A stretch of DNA of 64,000 nucleotides from Microbacterium testaceum StLB037 (GCF_008763945.1 NZ_VTQH01000003.1:124001-188000); one strand, 5' to 3'. Numbered from the stretch's first letter, positions 1 through 9,807 are shown. A program made the numbers and translations. Notes: generated by a model from the letters alone, not told the origin.

Positions 1-561
1 GTCACGCGCCAGGACGACCTTGCCCACCTCGCGGCGACCGATGGCCTCGATGGCCTGGCGGACGGCATCCTGATACTTCTCCGCCGTCTGCCGGCCGGGG
101 CCGAGCGTCGCGGACCAGTGCGGACCGAAGGGGGAGCGCGGGGGGAGCTCGGGCTCGGGCTCGTCGGGGGTGTCGTCGAAGGCGAGGCGGGTGACCCACG
201 CGCGACCGCTGTGGCGACCGACGATCATTCCGGGCACCCGGAGCACGTTCTCGCGCTCGGACTGCGGGTCGAAGACGAACGATCCGAAGGCCACGAGGCC
301 GGTGCCGGGCAGCTGCACGGGGTCGTCGATGTCGGCTGCATCCGCGATCGCTCGCCAGCGCTCGGAGATGGTCGCGTCGCCCGGCTGCGCGCCGGCGTAG
401 CGGAGGGTGAGGAGGTCGCCGAAGGCCGCGAGCGACTCGCCGCGGCGACTCCAGAACAGGGGGTCGTAGGGGGTCGTGTAGGCCAGGACGTCGTCCATGG
501 GGGGCAGCTCGCGCGTGATCACGCGCAGGCGCGGCACGACGTCTTCCGCGGGTTCGAGCAC
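1..561 (-). CDS. menF: Isochorismate synthase (MenF/EntC family), 3' part missing
   Basis: Converts chorismate to isochorismate, the first step of menaquinone synthesis. The reverse strand has an open frame that runs off the window. It contains FGSFVFDP, then HWSATLGPG, and ends in EVGKVVLARD, the conserved entry into the chorismate-binding core. About 187 codons are present, so roughly half of the usual length of about 420 lies outside. The GTG at 561 is chosen because TACGCT lies 7 nt upstream (569-574), the leaderless arrangement seen at neighbouring genes. An ATG at 498 is a fallback. The nearby menaquinone methyltransferase and polyprenyl synthase support the call. The alternative, a siderophore-type EntC, is less likely in this context. 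Confidence 0.85.
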   Translation of the reverse strand, partial: MLEPAEDVVPRLRVITRELPPMDDVLAYTTPYDPLFWSRRGESLAAFGDLLTLRYAGAQPGDATISERWRAIADAADIDDPVQLPGTGLVAFGSFVFDPQSERENVLRVPGMIVGRHSGRAWVTRLAFDDTPDEPEPELPPRSPFGPHWSATLGPGRQTAEKYQDAVRQAIEAIGRREVGKVVLARD

Positions 562-568
562 GTCTTTC

Positions 569-574
569 AGCGTA
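569..574 (-). promoter_or_regulatory. Leaderless -10 box of menF
   Basis: TACGCT on the reverse strand, 7 nt before the GTG start. No Shine-Dalgarno sequence lies between box and start, so the mRNA probably begins at or next to the start codon. Confidence 0.5.
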
Positions 575-759
575 GACCCGAGCCTGACCACCCGGCGGTG
601 CGCGGCATCCGGATGCTTCGGCGTCGAGCGAGACGCCGTTGCACGACGCAGGAGATCGCCCCGTCGGCGGGCCGCCCACCGCTCGCAGACGGGGCGAGGG
701 CTGCGAAAGTCCTGCGTTGTGTCGGCGGAGGATGCGCCGACCCCGGTCGGAGCGCGACT

Positions 760-765
760 TAGACT
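760..765 (+). promoter_or_regulatory. Leaderless -10 box of the DUF402 gene
   Basis: TAGACT 6 nt upstream of the ATG at 772, with no ribosome binding site between. Confidence 0.5.
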
Positions 766-771
766 CCGAGC

Positions 772-1335
772 ATGGATCCTCGACCCGCGCCCGGCACCCG
801 GCTGATGTTCGAGTGGCGCAAGTGGGACGGCTCGCCGCACTGGGTGCAGGACAGCCTGTACCTCGGCTCCGACGAGTGGGGGGAGTGGTTCGGTCAGCAG
901 GTGGGATGGCGCAGCGCGCGGCCGGGGGCGGAGTTCGTGTGCCGTCAACCCAACGTCACCCTGGTTCCCGCGACGGGGGACTGGGCCTTCACCCACAACG
1001 CCGATCCGCACCCGGTCGCGGTGTACATCGATCTGGCGTGGGACATCCGGTGGCACGACGACGGGGTGCCGCGCGGCATCGACATGGACCTCGACGTCGT
1101 GCGCCGCACCGACGAGCGCGGGACGTGGATCGACGACCGCGACGAGTGGGACGAGCACCGCGTGCGATACGGCTACCCGGCCGAGATCGTCGCGCACCTC
1201 GAGGCGACAGCGCTCGATCTCGAACGGCGGGTCCTCGCCCGGGAGGCGCCCTTCTCGGACGACGTCACCCGCCCCTGGCTCGAACGCCTCGCGGCCCTGG
1301 CAACCCCCGAAGACCGCTCGGCGTCGCGCGCCTAG
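772..1335 (+). CDS. DUF402 domain protein, possible nucleotide phosphatase
   Basis: 187 aa cytoplasmic protein. The acidic stretch GIDMDLDVV followed by WIDDRDEWDEH is typical of DUF402 proteins, which include nucleoside di/triphosphate phosphatases that use clustered Asp residues for divalent metal. N-terminal aromatic motifs (FEWRKWDG, HWVQDSLYLG) also fit the fold. The ATG follows TAGACT by 6 nt, so translation is probably leaderless. It sits between the divergent menF and menG; that linkage is common in related genomes but says little about substrate. The domain is clear, the reaction is inferred. Confidence 0.75.
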   Translation: MDPRPAPGTRLMFEWRKWDGSPHWVQDSLYLGSDEWGEWFGQQVGWRSARPGAEFVCRQPNVTLVPATGDWAFTHNADPHPVAVYIDLAWDIRWHDDGVPRGIDMDLDVVRRTDERGTWIDDRDEWDEHRVRYGYPAEIVAHLEATALDLERRVLAREAPFSDDVTRPWLERLAALATPEDRSASRA

Positions 1336-1338
1336 ACT
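1333..1338 (+). promoter_or_regulatory. Leaderless -10 box of menG
   Basis: TAGACT 6 nt before the GTG start at 1345, overlapping the end of the preceding gene. Confidence 0.5.
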
Positions 1339-1344
1339 CGACGG

Positions 1345-2064
1345 GTGAGCAGCGACCCCAACCGCGCCGATCTCGGCAAAGACCCGCAGCGCGTCAGCGG
1401 GATGTTCGACCAGGTCGCCGCGGCCTACGACCGCACGAACGCGGTCCTGAGCCTCGGCAACGACCGCTTCTGGCGTGTCGCGACGCTTCGCGCGGTCGCG
1501 CCGCAGCGCGGGGAGCGCATCCTCGATCTCGCCGCGGGCACGGGAACCTCGTCGATGGCGTTCGTGCCCAGCGGTGCGCACGTCGTGGCCGCCGACTTCT
1601 CGCGCGGCATGATCGAGGAGGGCCGCCGTCGTCACGGCACCGTGCCGAACCTCGAGTTCGTGCAGGCCGACGCCACCGACCTCCCCTTCGCCGACGGCGA
1701 GTTCGACGCCGTGACCATGTCGTTCGGCCTGCGCAACGTGAACGACCCGCGTCGCGCCCTGCGCGAGCTGCGCCGCGTCACCCGCCCCGGCGGGCGCATC
1801 GTCGTGTGCGAGTTCTCGCACCCGCCGTCCCGCGCGTTCAACGGGCTCTACCGCTTCTACAACGACCGGGTGCTGCCGATCGTCGCGAAGGCCGTGAGCT
1901 CCAACGCCGAGGCCTACGACTACCTGAACGAGTCGATCCGCGACTGGCCCGATCAGCCGACCCTCGCCGGGTGGATGAGGGACTCCGGGTGGGAGGACGT
2001 CGCCTACCGCAACCTCACCTTCGGCATCGTCGCGCTGCACCGCGGCATCCGTCCCGCTTCTTAA
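1345..2064 (+). CDS. menG: Demethylmenaquinone methyltransferase MenG/UbiE
   Basis: 239 aa SAM-dependent class I methyltransferase that adds the last methyl group to demethylmenaquinone. SAM motif I is [12 protein letters not shown] near residues 60-70. [20 protein letters not shown] is the classic UbiE signature, followed by [15 protein letters not shown]. Length matches the family. The GTG start is fixed by TAGACT 6 nt upstream. It is followed closely by the polyprenyl diphosphate synthase that makes the quinone side chain, so the two form a functional pair. Confidence 0.93.
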   Translation: MSSDPNRADLGKDPQRVSGMFDQVAAAYDRTNAVLSLGNDRFWRVATLRAVAPQRGERILDLAAGTGTSSMAFVPSGAHVVAADFSRGMIEEGRRRHGTVPNLEFVQADATDLPFADGEFDAVTMSFGLRNVNDPRRALRELRRVTRPGGRIVVCEFSHPPSRAFNGLYRFYNDRVLPIVAKAVSSNAEAYDYLNESIRDWPDQPTLAGWMRDSGWEDVAYRNLTFGIVALHRGIRPAS

Positions 2065-2113
2065 CCCCTGTCAACCGTCGAGATACCGTCGGCGGCCCCT
2101 CAGCGCGCCAGGA

Positions 2114-2119
2114 TAGGCT
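2114..2119 (+). promoter_or_regulatory. Leaderless -10 box of the polyprenyl synthase gene
   Basis: TAGGCT 6 nt before the GTG at 2126. Confidence 0.5.
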
Positions 2120-2125
2120 GAAACC

Positions 2126-3187
2126 GTGACCCCGAGACCGAACACGGCCGGCTCCCGCCTGTCCGGCAAGATGGGCCTGAGCGACCGCATCTTCGCAGGC
2201 CTGCGTTCGCGCACCCTCCTCTCCACCGTCGAGGCCGGGCTCACCCAGGTCGAGACCGAGCTCGAGGGCGAGGTGCGCAGCGCCGACCGGCTCGCCGACG
2301 TCACGGCGCGCTACCTCTACGAGGCCGGCGGCAAACGCGTTCGTCCGATGCTCGCGATCCTCACCGCGCAGCTCGGCAAGGGCACGACGAGAGAGGTCGT
2401 CGAGGTCGCCACGGCCCTCGAGCTGACCCACCTCGGCTCGCTCTACCACGACGACGTCATGGACGGCGCCGACAAGCGGCGCGGGGTCCCCAGCGCACAG
2501 ACCGTGTGGGGCAACAACATCGCCATCCTCACCGGCGACCTGCTCTTCGCCCGGGCGAGCCAGCTCATGGCCCGCCGCGGGGAGCGCGCGATCCAGCTGC
2601 AGGCCGACACGTTCGAGCGCCTCGTCCTCGGACAGATGCACGAGACCGTGGGCCCGCAAGAGGGCGACGAGCCCGTCGACTTCTATCTGCAGGTACTCGC
2701 CGACAAGACGGGGTCGCTGATCGCGGCTGCCGCCCAGTCGGGCGTCATCTACTCCGGCGCGCCGGAGGAGTTCGAGCAACCCATGGTCGTCTTCGGTGAG
2801 AAGGCCGGTGTCGCCTTCCAGCTGCTCGACGACGTGATCGACCTGTCGCCCGACCCGTCCGAGACGGGCAAGGTGCCCGGCACCGACCTGCGCGCGGGTG
2901 TGCCGACCATGCCGTATCTGCTGCTCGGGCACCGCTCCGACGCCGCCTCCGCCGATCTTCGTGCGCGCATCGACGAGGGCCAGCAGCGCATCGCCGCCGG
3001 CGCCGACCCCTCGGTGCTCGACGGCCCCCTGGCCGAGCTGCGCGAACACGACACGACGCACGAGACCCTGCGCCTCGCGCACCAGTGGTCGCAAGAGGCG
3101 ATCGACGCCCTCGCGCCGCTGCCCGACGGTGCCGTGCGCGAGGCGCTGACGCGCTTCGCCCGCGCGGTCGCCGACCGCTCGGCCTGA
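2126..3187 (+). CDS. Trans-polyprenyl diphosphate synthase (menaquinone side chain)
   Basis: 353 aa, the usual length for long-chain prenyl diphosphate synthases. The first aspartate-rich motif is DDVMD (in LYHDDVMDGADKRRG) and the second is DDVID (in FQLLDDVIDLSPD). GGKRVRPML is the conserved substrate-binding segment. It condenses isopentenyl units to a hepta- to nonaprenyl chain for menaquinone; product length cannot be read with confidence. GTG start with TAGGCT 6 nt upstream. The downstream FprA-type reductase follows after 43 nt. Confidence 0.9.
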   Translation: MTPRPNTAGSRLSGKMGLSDRIFAGLRSRTLLSTVEAGLTQVETELEGEVRSADRLADVTARYLYEAGGKRVRPMLAILTAQLGKGTTREVVEVATALELTHLGSLYHDDVMDGADKRRGVPSAQTVWGNNIAILTGDLLFARASQLMARRGERAIQLQADTFERLVLGQMHETVGPQEGDEPVDFYLQVLADKTGSLIAAAAQSGVIYSGAPEEFEQPMVVFGEKAGVAFQLLDDVIDLSPDPSETGKVPGTDLRAGVPTMPYLLLGHRSDAASADLRARIDEGQQRIAAGADPSVLDGPLAELREHDTTHETLRLAHQWSQEAIDALAPLPDGAVREALTRFARAVADRSA

Positions 3188-3230
3188 ACCCTTTTCCGCC
3201 CCACCCCCCGATCGCGATCGAGAGGAACCC

Positions 3231-4604
3231 ATGACGAAGCTGCGCCTCGCCATCGTCGGAGCCGGCCCCGCCGGCATCTACGCCGCCGACATCCTGCTGA
3301 AGTCCGAGCGTCAGTTCGACGTCTCGATCGACCTGTTCGAGCAGCTGCCCGCGCCCTACGGTCTGGTGCGCTACGGCGTCGCCCCCGATCACCCGCGCAT
3401 CAAGGGCGTCGTCACGGCGCTGCGCGAGGTGCTCGACCGTGGTGACATCCGCATCTTCGGCAACGTGCGCTTCGGCGAGGACATCACCCTCGACGACCTC
3501 AAGCAGCACTACAACGCCGTGATCTTCTCGACCGGCGCGATCCGCGACGCCGACCTCGACATCCCCGGCATCGACGCGGAGGGCTCGTACGGCGCCGCCG
3601 ACTTCGTCAGCTGGTTCGACGGTCACCCCGACGTGCCGCGCGAGTGGCCGCTCGAGGCCGAGTCGGTCGCGGTGATCGGCAACGGCAACGTCGCCCTCGA
3701 CGTCACCCGCATGCTCGCGAAGCACGCCGACGACCTGCTGCCCACCGAGGTGCCCGACAACGTGTACCAGGGGCTCAGGGCCTCGCCCGTCACCGACGTG
3801 CACGTCTTCGGCCGTCGCGGTCCCGCGCAGGTCAAGTTCACGCCCCTCGAGCTGCGCGAGCTCGGCGAGCTGCGCGACGTCGACATGGTCGTGTACGACG
3901 AGGACTTCGACTACGACGAGGCCTCCCTCGCCGCGATCCAGACAAACAAGCAGGTCAAGGTCATCGACCGCGTGCTGCAGCAGTGGCGCACCCGCCCCGG
4001 CGTCAACAACGCCGGCGGAGAGGCGTCGCGTCGCCTGCACCTGCACTTCTGGGCCAAGCCCGTCGAGGTCGTCGCGGACGCCGAGGGACGCGTCGCCGCG
4101 CTGAAGTACGAGCGCACCAAGCCCGACGCCGAGGGCGGGGTCGTCGGCACCGGCGAGATCCGCGAGGTGCCGATCCAGGCCCTCTACCGCGCGGTCGGCT
4201 ACTTCGGTTCGCCCCTGAAGGACGTCCCCTTCGACGAGCAGCACGGTGTCATCCCCAACCACGAGGGTCAGGTGCTCGCGGCCGACTCGAACTCGCGCCT
4301 GCCGGGCGTCTACGCCACCGGGTGGATCAAGCGCGGCCCCGTCGGCCTCATCGGACACACGAAGTCGGATGCCATGGAGACCGTGCGCCACGTCATCAAC
4401 GACCAGGGCGAGTGGTGGCGCCCCGCCCACCCCGAGGAGGAGGCCATCCCGGCCCTCCTCGAGGAGCGCGGCGTGCGCTGGACCGATCTCGACGGCTGGC
4501 ACCGCCTCGACGAACACGAGGTCGCCCTCGGCGCTCCGCACGAGCGCGCGCGCATCAAGGTGGTCCCGCGCGAAGAGATGATCGCGATCTCGCGCGGCGA
4601 GTAG
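3231..4604 (+). CDS. fprA: FprA-type ferredoxin/adrenodoxin-NADP+ reductase
   Basis: 457 aa flavoprotein that passes electrons between NADPH and ferredoxin-like proteins. The N-terminal FAD motif is VGAGPAGIYAAD (residues about 8-20), followed by APYGLVRYGVAPDHP, diagnostic of the adrenodoxin-reductase family. The NADP motif is VIGNGNVALDVTRML. The C-terminal ATGWIKRGPVGLIGH is also characteristic. Length nearly equals mycobacterial FprA. Start at ATG with GAGAGGAA 8 nt upstream. A strong terminator follows. Confidence 0.92.
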   Translation: MTKLRLAIVGAGPAGIYAADILLKSERQFDVSIDLFEQLPAPYGLVRYGVAPDHPRIKGVVTALREVLDRGDIRIFGNVRFGEDITLDDLKQHYNAVIFSTGAIRDADLDIPGIDAEGSYGAADFVSWFDGHPDVPREWPLEAESVAVIGNGNVALDVTRMLAKHADDLLPTEVPDNVYQGLRASPVTDVHVFGRRGPAQVKFTPLELRELGELRDVDMVVYDEDFDYDEASLAAIQTNKQVKVIDRVLQQWRTRPGVNNAGGEASRRLHLHFWAKPVEVVADAEGRVAALKYERTKPDAEGGVVGTGEIREVPIQALYRAVGYFGSPLKDVPFDEQHGVIPNHEGQVLAADSNSRLPGVYATGWIKRGPVGLIGHTKSDAMETVRHVINDQGEWWRPAHPEEEAIPALLEERGVRWTDLDGWHRLDEHEVALGAPHERARIKVVPREEMIAISRGE

Positions 4605-4620
4605 AGCCCGTTTCGTCGAA

Positions 4621-4644
4621 CCGCCCCGTCTTCGGACGGGGCGG
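4621..4644 (+). terminator. Hairpin terminator after fprA
   Basis: Ten-base-pair GC stem (CCGCCCCGTC pairing with GACGGGGCGG) closed by a TTCG tetraloop and followed by TTCTGCGTTC. It ends the menaquinone/fprA transcription unit. Confidence 0.8.
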
Positions 4645-4779
4645 TTCTGCGTTCCTCCCCGCGCGAGTACCACCCCGTCCTCACCCGGGGCAAGCCTCGT
4701 GCCCCCGTCCATAGGGTTTCGGCAGGATGGGGCCACGACGAGGGGGCCGTACAGCTCCCGACCGAGGCGAGGGGGCCGG

Positions 4780-6045
4780 ATGCGAGCGGTGAGACGGATC
4801 GTGGCCGGGGCCTCCGCCCTCGCTCTCGCGGGCACACTGGGTGCGTGCTCCGCGGGCGATGGCGTGCCGACCCTGACCTGGTACATCAACCCCGACGACG
4901 GCGGCCAGGCCGAGATCGCGGCATCCTGTAACGAACAGGCCGACGGGGCCTACCGCATCGAGACCTCCCTGCTCCCGCGGGATGCAGCCTCGCAGCGCGA
5001 GCAGCTCGCTCGTCGTCTCGCCGCGAGCGACCGCTCCCTCGACATCATGAGCCTTGACCCGCCGTTCATCCCCGAGCTCGCCGAGCCCGGCTTCCTCGCG
5101 CCGGTACCCGACGACCTGAAGAACACCGACGGGGTCGTGCAGGGCGCGGTGCAGTCGGCGAGCTGGAACGGCGAGCTGGTCACGGTGCCGTTCTGGGCCA
5201 ACACGCAGCTGCTCTGGTACCGGAAGTCCGTCGCCGAGGCCGCGGGCCTCGACATGACGCAGCCGGTCACGTGGGACCAGATCATGCAGGCGGCGCAAGA
5301 CCAGAACAAGCAGCTGGGCGTCCAGGGCGCGCTGGCCGAGTCGCTCACGGTCTGGATCAACGCCCTCGTCGCCTCGGGCGGCGGGCAGATCCTCGAAGAC
5401 CCCGAAGCGAAGCCCGACGACATGCAGCTGGGCCTGGAGTCGGATGCCGGCAAGAAGGCCGCCGACATCATCGGACGCATCGGCTCGTCGGGCCTGGGGG
5501 GACCGGGTCTTCCCACCGCCGATGAGAACGCCAGCATGAACCTGTTCCAGGGCGACAACGGCTCGTTCATGGTCAACTGGCCCTTCGTCTACCCCGCGAT
5601 GCAGGGCGCGGCGCCCGAGGTGATCGACGATCTCGGCTGGGCCGTCTATCCCCGGGTGGATGCCGGGACCCCGGCCGCCCCGCCCGTCGGAGGCATCAAC
5701 CTCGGCGTCGGCGCCTACAGCGAGCACACCGACCTCGCCTGGCAGGCGGTGGCGTGCATCGTGACCCCCGAGAACCAGGCGCAGTACTTCGTCACCAACG
5801 GCAACCCGCCCTCGAACCTCGCGGCCTACGACGACGCCGAGGTCAACGAGAAGTTCCCGATGGCGCCCACGATCGCGGAGTCGCTGCAGCTCGGCGCGCC
5901 GCGGCCCCAGACCCCGTACTACAACGAGATCTCCATCGGACTGCAGCGCACGTGGCATCCGCCGAACGCCGTCAACCTGGATTCGACGCCGCAGTCCTCG
6001 ACCGACTTCATCCTCGCGGTGCTCAGAGGGGAGCGACTGCTGTGA
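4780..6045 (+). CDS. Sugar ABC importer, solute-binding lipoprotein (LpqY-like)
   Basis: 421 aa secreted lipoprotein. The N-terminus MRAVRRIV leads a hydrophobic segment ending in the lipobox LGAC, so Cys is lipidated. TLTWYINPDDGG and GGINLGVGAYSEHTDLAWQA match the family-1 solute-binding protein of LpqY-SugABC trehalose systems. The ATG at 4780 is chosen because it gives a proper signal peptide and has an upstream GAGGCGAGGGGG stretch; a longer frame from 4699 is unlikely. It overlaps sugA by four bases. Trehalose is the likely but unproved substrate. Confidence 0.85.
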   Translation: MRAVRRIVAGASALALAGTLGACSAGDGVPTLTWYINPDDGGQAEIAASCNEQADGAYRIETSLLPRDAASQREQLARRLAASDRSLDIMSLDPPFIPELAEPGFLAPVPDDLKNTDGVVQGAVQSASWNGELVTVPFWANTQLLWYRKSVAEAAGLDMTQPVTWDQIMQAAQDQNKQLGVQGALAESLTVWINALVASGGGQILEDPEAKPDDMQLGLESDAGKKAADIIGRIGSSGLGGPGLPTADENASMNLFQGDNGSFMVNWPFVYPAMQGAAPEVIDDLGWAVYPRVDAGTPAAPPVGGINLGVGAYSEHTDLAWQAVACIVTPENQAQYFVTNGNPPSNLAAYDDAEVNEKFPMAPTIAESLQLGAPRPQTPYYNEISIGLQRTWHPPNAVNLDSTPQSSTDFILAVLRGERLL

Positions 6046-7022
6046 CTGCTGAGATCGCCGCCACCGGGAAGGTCCGGGCCGAGCGGAAGAGTCCGGATGC
6101 CGCGACCAAGCCGAAGGCGCGGAAGTCCGACCGGGCACGGGCCGAGGCCCGCCTCGGGTGGATGCTCGCGGGGCCGGCCTTCGGCATCATGCTGCTGGTC
6201 ACCCTGTACCCGATCGTGCAGGCGCTGTGGGATTCGCTGTTCAGCCTGCGTCTGACCGCCCCCGACGACCGGGAGTTCATCTGGTTCCGCAACTACCAGG
6301 TGATCCTCGGCGATCCGGCGTTCTGGCAGTCGATGGGCGTGACGCTGTTCATCACGGTCGTCACGGTGCTGCTGGAGTTGATCATCGGCTTCGGGTTCGC
6401 ACTCGTCATGCACCGCGCGATCAAGAAGCTCCGCGGCTTCGCGCGGACCGCGATCCTCGTGCCCTACGGCATCATCACCGTCGTCTCGGCGTTCGCCTTC
6501 TTCTACGCCTTCGACATCAACTCCGGCGGGTACGTCAACAACTGGTTGTCGTGGATCCCGGGGTTCGACGAGAACCTCAACTGGTTCGCCTCGCAGAGCA
6601 CGTCGCTCACCGTCATCATCCTCAGCGAGGTCTGGAAGACGACGCCCTTCATCTCGCTGCTGCTGCTGTCGGGCCTGGCCCAGGTGCCGGGCGACCTCGA
6701 AGAGGCCGCCAAGGTCGACGGCGCCACCGGCTGGGAGGTGCTCCGCCGCGTGATCCTGCCGAACATGAAGGCCGCGATCATGGTCGCCGTGCTGTTCCGC
6801 ACCCTCGAGGCGTTCCGCATCTTCGACAACATCTTCATCATGACCGCCGGCGCGAACGACACCGAGGCTCTGTCGCTCCTGGCCTACAACACCTCGATCG
6901 GACGCCTCGAGATCGGTCTCGGTTCGGCCATCTCGGTGCTGCTGTTCCTGAGTGTCCTGGTCATCGCGGGCATCTTCATCAAGGGATTCAAAGTCGACCT
7001 GTCGGCGGGGAGGAACGGCTGA
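6042..7022 (+). CDS. Sugar ABC importer permease (SugA-like)
   Basis: 326 aa membrane protein of the MalF/SugA type. A basic cytoplasmic N-terminus (residues 1-38, rich in Lys and Arg) precedes six predicted membrane segments. The EAA loop that contacts the ATPase is EEAAKVDGATGWEVLRR. Starts at a GTG overlapping the preceding stop (GTGA), indicating translational coupling, and overlaps the next permease by one base. Confidence 0.87.
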   Translation: MTAEIAATGKVRAERKSPDAATKPKARKSDRARAEARLGWMLAGPAFGIMLLVTLYPIVQALWDSLFSLRLTAPDDREFIWFRNYQVILGDPAFWQSMGVTLFITVVTVLLELIIGFGFALVMHRAIKKLRGFARTAILVPYGIITVVSAFAFFYAFDINSGGYVNNWLSWIPGFDENLNWFASQSTSLTVIILSEVWKTTPFISLLLLSGLAQVPGDLEEAAKVDGATGWEVLRRVILPNMKAAIMVAVLFRTLEAFRIFDNIFIMTAGANDTEALSLLAYNTSIGRLEIGLGSAISVLLFLSVLVIAGIFIKGFKVDLSAGRNG

Positions 7023-7870
7023 TGCGCGCAATGACCTGGCCCCAGCGGATCATGTGGCTCGTGATCATCGCGGCCGTGCTGGTGTGGTCGCTGTTCCCGG
7101 TCTTCTCGATCCTGATGACCTCGTTCAAGACGCCCGCCGGCCTGTTCTCGGGCACCCTCCTGCCGCAGGAGTGGACGCTCGACAACTACGCCACGATCCT
7201 CGCCCCCGGCGGGAGCGCGCAGGCCCTCTTCCTTCCGGCGCTGCGCAACTCGATCGGCATCTCGCTCATCGCGACGTTCATCGCCGTGGTGCTCGCGACC
7301 CTGTGCGCGTACGCGATCGCCCGGCTCGACTTCCCCGGCAAGCGGATCATCCTCACCACCGCGCTCGCCGTGTCGGTCTTCCCGATCGTGTCGATCGTCA
7401 CGCCGCTGTTCAACCTGTGGCGCGTCGTCGGGCTCTACGACACCTGGCTCGGGCTGATCATCCCGTACCTGTCGCTGACGCTGCCGATCTCGATCTGGAC
7501 GCTCGCGGCGTTCTTCCGCCAGATCCCGTGGGAGCTCGAGCAGGCCGCCCAGGTCGATGGCGCGACGCCGTTCGAGGCCTTCCGCAAGACCGTCGTGCCG
7601 CTCGCCGCCCCGGGGGTCTTCACGACCGCGATCATCGCGTTCTTCATCGCGTGGAACGACTTCGTCTACGGCATTTCCCTGACATCGACGGATGCCGCCC
7701 GCCCGGTGCCCGCGGCCCTGTCGTTCTTCACCGGGGCCTCGCAGTTCGAAGAACCCACCGGCGCCATCTCGGCCGCCGCCATCGTGGTGACGATCCCCAT
7801 CGTGATCGTCGTCGTCATCTTCCAGCGTCGGATCGTGTCCGGTCTGACGCAGGGCGCCGTCAAGGGATAA
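7022..7870 (+). CDS. Sugar ABC importer permease (SugB-like)
   Basis: 282 aa MalG/SugB-type membrane protein with six predicted membrane segments. The EAA loop is EQAAQVDGATPFEAFRK. ATG overlaps the preceding TGA by one base. Together with the preceding permease it forms the heterodimeric channel. Confidence 0.87.
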   Translation: MRAMTWPQRIMWLVIIAAVLVWSLFPVFSILMTSFKTPAGLFSGTLLPQEWTLDNYATILAPGGSAQALFLPALRNSIGISLIATFIAVVLATLCAYAIARLDFPGKRIILTTALAVSVFPIVSIVTPLFNLWRVVGLYDTWLGLIIPYLSLTLPISIWTLAAFFRQIPWELEQAAQVDGATPFEAFRKTVVPLAAPGVFTTAIIAFFIAWNDFVYGISLTSTDAARPVPAALSFFTGASQFEEPTGAISAAAIVVTIPIVIVVVIFQRRIVSGLTQGAVKG

Positions 7871-7882
7871 AGGAGAGAGCTC

Positions 7883-9151
7883 GTGGCATCCATCACCCTG
7901 AACAGGATCGTGAAAACCTATGACGACGGTTTCACCGCGGTCAAAGGCGTCGATCTCGACATCGCCGACGGGGAGTTCGTGATCCTCGTCGGGCCCTCGG
8001 GGTGCGGCAAGTCGACCCTGCTGCGCATGATCGTCGGGCTCGAGGACATCTCGGATGGCGAACTCAAGATCGCCGACGAGGTGGTCAACGACAAGGCGCC
8101 CAAGGACCGCAATCTCGCGATGGTGTTCCAGAACTACGCGCTGTACCCGCACCTCACGGTGTACGAGAACATCGCGTTCCCGATGCGGCTGAAGTCGAGC
8201 GACCTCAGCGATGAAGAGATCGACGAGCGGGTGCGCCGGGCTTCGAAGCTGCTCGAGCTCGACGAGCATCTGGAGCGCAAGCCCGCCAACCTCTCCGGTG
8301 GGCAGCGCCAGCGCGTGGCCATGGGTCGCGCGATCGTGCGCAACGCCAGCGCGTTCCTCTTCGACGAGCCGCTGTCGAACCTCGACGCGAAGCTGCGCGG
8401 GCAGATGCGCACCGAGATCGCGCGCCTGCAGCGTTCGCTCGGCATCACCACCGTCTACGTCACGCACGATCAGACCGAGGCGATGACCCTCGGCGACCGC
8501 GTCGCCGTGCTGCGCCGCGGAGAGCTGCAGCAGGTCGCGAGCCCCCGCGGGCTGTACGACCAGCCGGTGAACCTGTTCGTGGCGGGCTTCATCGGTTCGC
8601 CGCCGATGAACTTCCTCAGCGGAACCGTCGACGGCGACACCCTGCGCCTGCCCATCGCCGACGTCCCGCTCGACGACCGGCTGCGAAAGGCCGTCGAGGG
8701 GCGCGACCTGGTGATCGTGGGCGTGCGTCCCGACGCCTTCGAAGACGCGGATGCCACCGAGCGCGACCTCACCGGAGGGGTCACCGCCGAGCTCGACATC
8801 GAGATGACCGAGTGGCTCGGCGAGGTGCTCTACGCCTACGTGCCGTACGAGACCGACGCCACGGTGAAGGACAAGCTGTCGGAGCTCGACCGCGACCTCG
8901 ACGGCGAGGGCCTGCGCACCGAACTGGTCGTGGCGCTGGATGCCATGAGCTCGGTCCGCGCGGGAGACGCCGCGCGGCTGTGGTTCTCGCCCGATTCCCT
9001 GCACCTGTTCGACCCCGAGACGGGCGTGAACCTCACGCGCGACGAGGCGAAGGCCGAGAAGCTCGAGGAGGACGCGCGGGCGGCGCGCACGCGCGCGCTC
9101 GAGCGGGCGAAGGAGCGCCAGGAGCGCGAGGGAGCGTCAGCCTCGCGCTGA
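7883..9151 (+). CDS. ABC ATPase of sugar importer (SugC/UgpC/MsmX type)
   Basis: 422 aa ATPase energising the upstream permeases. Walker A is GPSGCGKST, the signature is NLSGGQRQR, and Walker B is [13 protein letters not shown], followed by the H-loop [11 protein letters not shown]. The C-terminal half is the regulatory OB-like domain typical of CUT1 importers. The protein is longer than the usual 360-390 aa because of a charged, probably coiled C-terminal tail (residues about 385-422, rich in Glu, Lys, Arg). GTG start with AGGAGAG upstream. ATPases of this type can serve several importers, and the ATPase-less importer at 36283-39429 is a candidate client. Confidence 0.9.
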   Translation: MASITLNRIVKTYDDGFTAVKGVDLDIADGEFVILVGPSGCGKSTLLRMIVGLEDISDGELKIADEVVNDKAPKDRNLAMVFQNYALYPHLTVYENIAFPMRLKSSDLSDEEIDERVRRASKLLELDEHLERKPANLSGGQRQRVAMGRAIVRNASAFLFDEPLSNLDAKLRGQMRTEIARLQRSLGITTVYVTHDQTEAMTLGDRVAVLRRGELQQVASPRGLYDQPVNLFVAGFIGSPPMNFLSGTVDGDTLRLPIADVPLDDRLRKAVEGRDLVIVGVRPDAFEDADATERDLTGGVTAELDIEMTEWLGEVLYAYVPYETDATVKDKLSELDRDLDGEGLRTELVVALDAMSSVRAGDAARLWFSPDSLHLFDPETGVNLTRDEAKAEKLEEDARAARTRALERAKERQEREGASASR

Positions 9152-9183
9152 GCCCGGCTGGGCGATCCCGGGTCGGTCGGACT

Positions 9184-9807
9184 TCACCCGCCGGCGGACG
9201 CGGCGGCGAGCCACAGCATCGCTCCGCTGTACAGCGCGGCTCCCGCCGCCGCGACCAGGGCACCGAGCAGGCTCGGAACGACGCGCGGCCGAGCGGAGAC
9301 GATCGCGGCGACCAGGAGCGCGACCCCGAGCACGATCTCGATGACCCAGTAGACCGGGCTCGTGGTCTGGGCCACGACGGTCAGGCCGTAGATCCCCTCT
9401 CCCACCAGCACGGCCACGATGGGCGACGCGGCGAGCGGCTTCCACGCCGTCCACGTGCCGCGCAGCAGTGCCGCCGACAGGCCGACGACGGGACCCGCGA
9501 CCAGGCCGACGATCGTCCATGTGTCCTGGAACGGTTCAGCGTAGGAGTACCCGCGCAGACCCGAGACGATGCGGTACCCCTCGACCAGCAGCACGAACGA
9601 CACCGCCCCCAGCACCGCCGCGGGGAGGGGCCTGAGCCGCGCCCCCCCGATCAGACCGAACGTGAGGATCGTCCAGCCTCCGGCGGAGTTCGCGAACGAC
9701 GTCAGTTCGAACGGAAGGTACGTCTGTCCGTAGCTCGTCAGCCCGCCCAGGACGAGCGAGGCCGCGATGACGAGAAGGGCGGGGAGGAGCCACTGCCGAG
9801 GGTGCAT
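9184..9807 (-). CDS. DUF6518-like integral membrane protein
   Basis: 207 aa, strongly hydrophobic, with about six predicted membrane segments and no recognisable catalytic motif. N-terminus is MHPRQWLLPALLVIAASLV. The ATG at 9807 has TACCGT 7 nt upstream (9815-9820 on the reverse strand), again the leaderless pattern. Convergent with the ATPase gene. Function unknown; the family assignment is from overall appearance. Confidence 0.6.
   Translation of the reverse strand: MHPRQWLLPALLVIAASLVLGGLTSYGQTYLPFELTSFANSAGGWTILTFGLIGGARLRPLPAAVLGAVSFVLLVEGYRIVSGLRGYSYAEPFQDTWTIVGLVAGPVVGLSAALLRGTWTAWKPLAASPIVAVLVGEGIYGLTVVAQTTSPVYWVIEIVLGVALLVAAIVSARPRVVPSLLGALVAAAGAALYSGAMLWLAAASAGG

Noticed and set aside
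2015..3277. Long reverse frame opposite the polyprenyl synthase (and many similar frames, e.g. 2745-4889, 22185-25910, 31649-33208)
   Set aside because: High-GC antisense shadows with repetitive Arg/Gly/Ala/His-rich translation and no domain.
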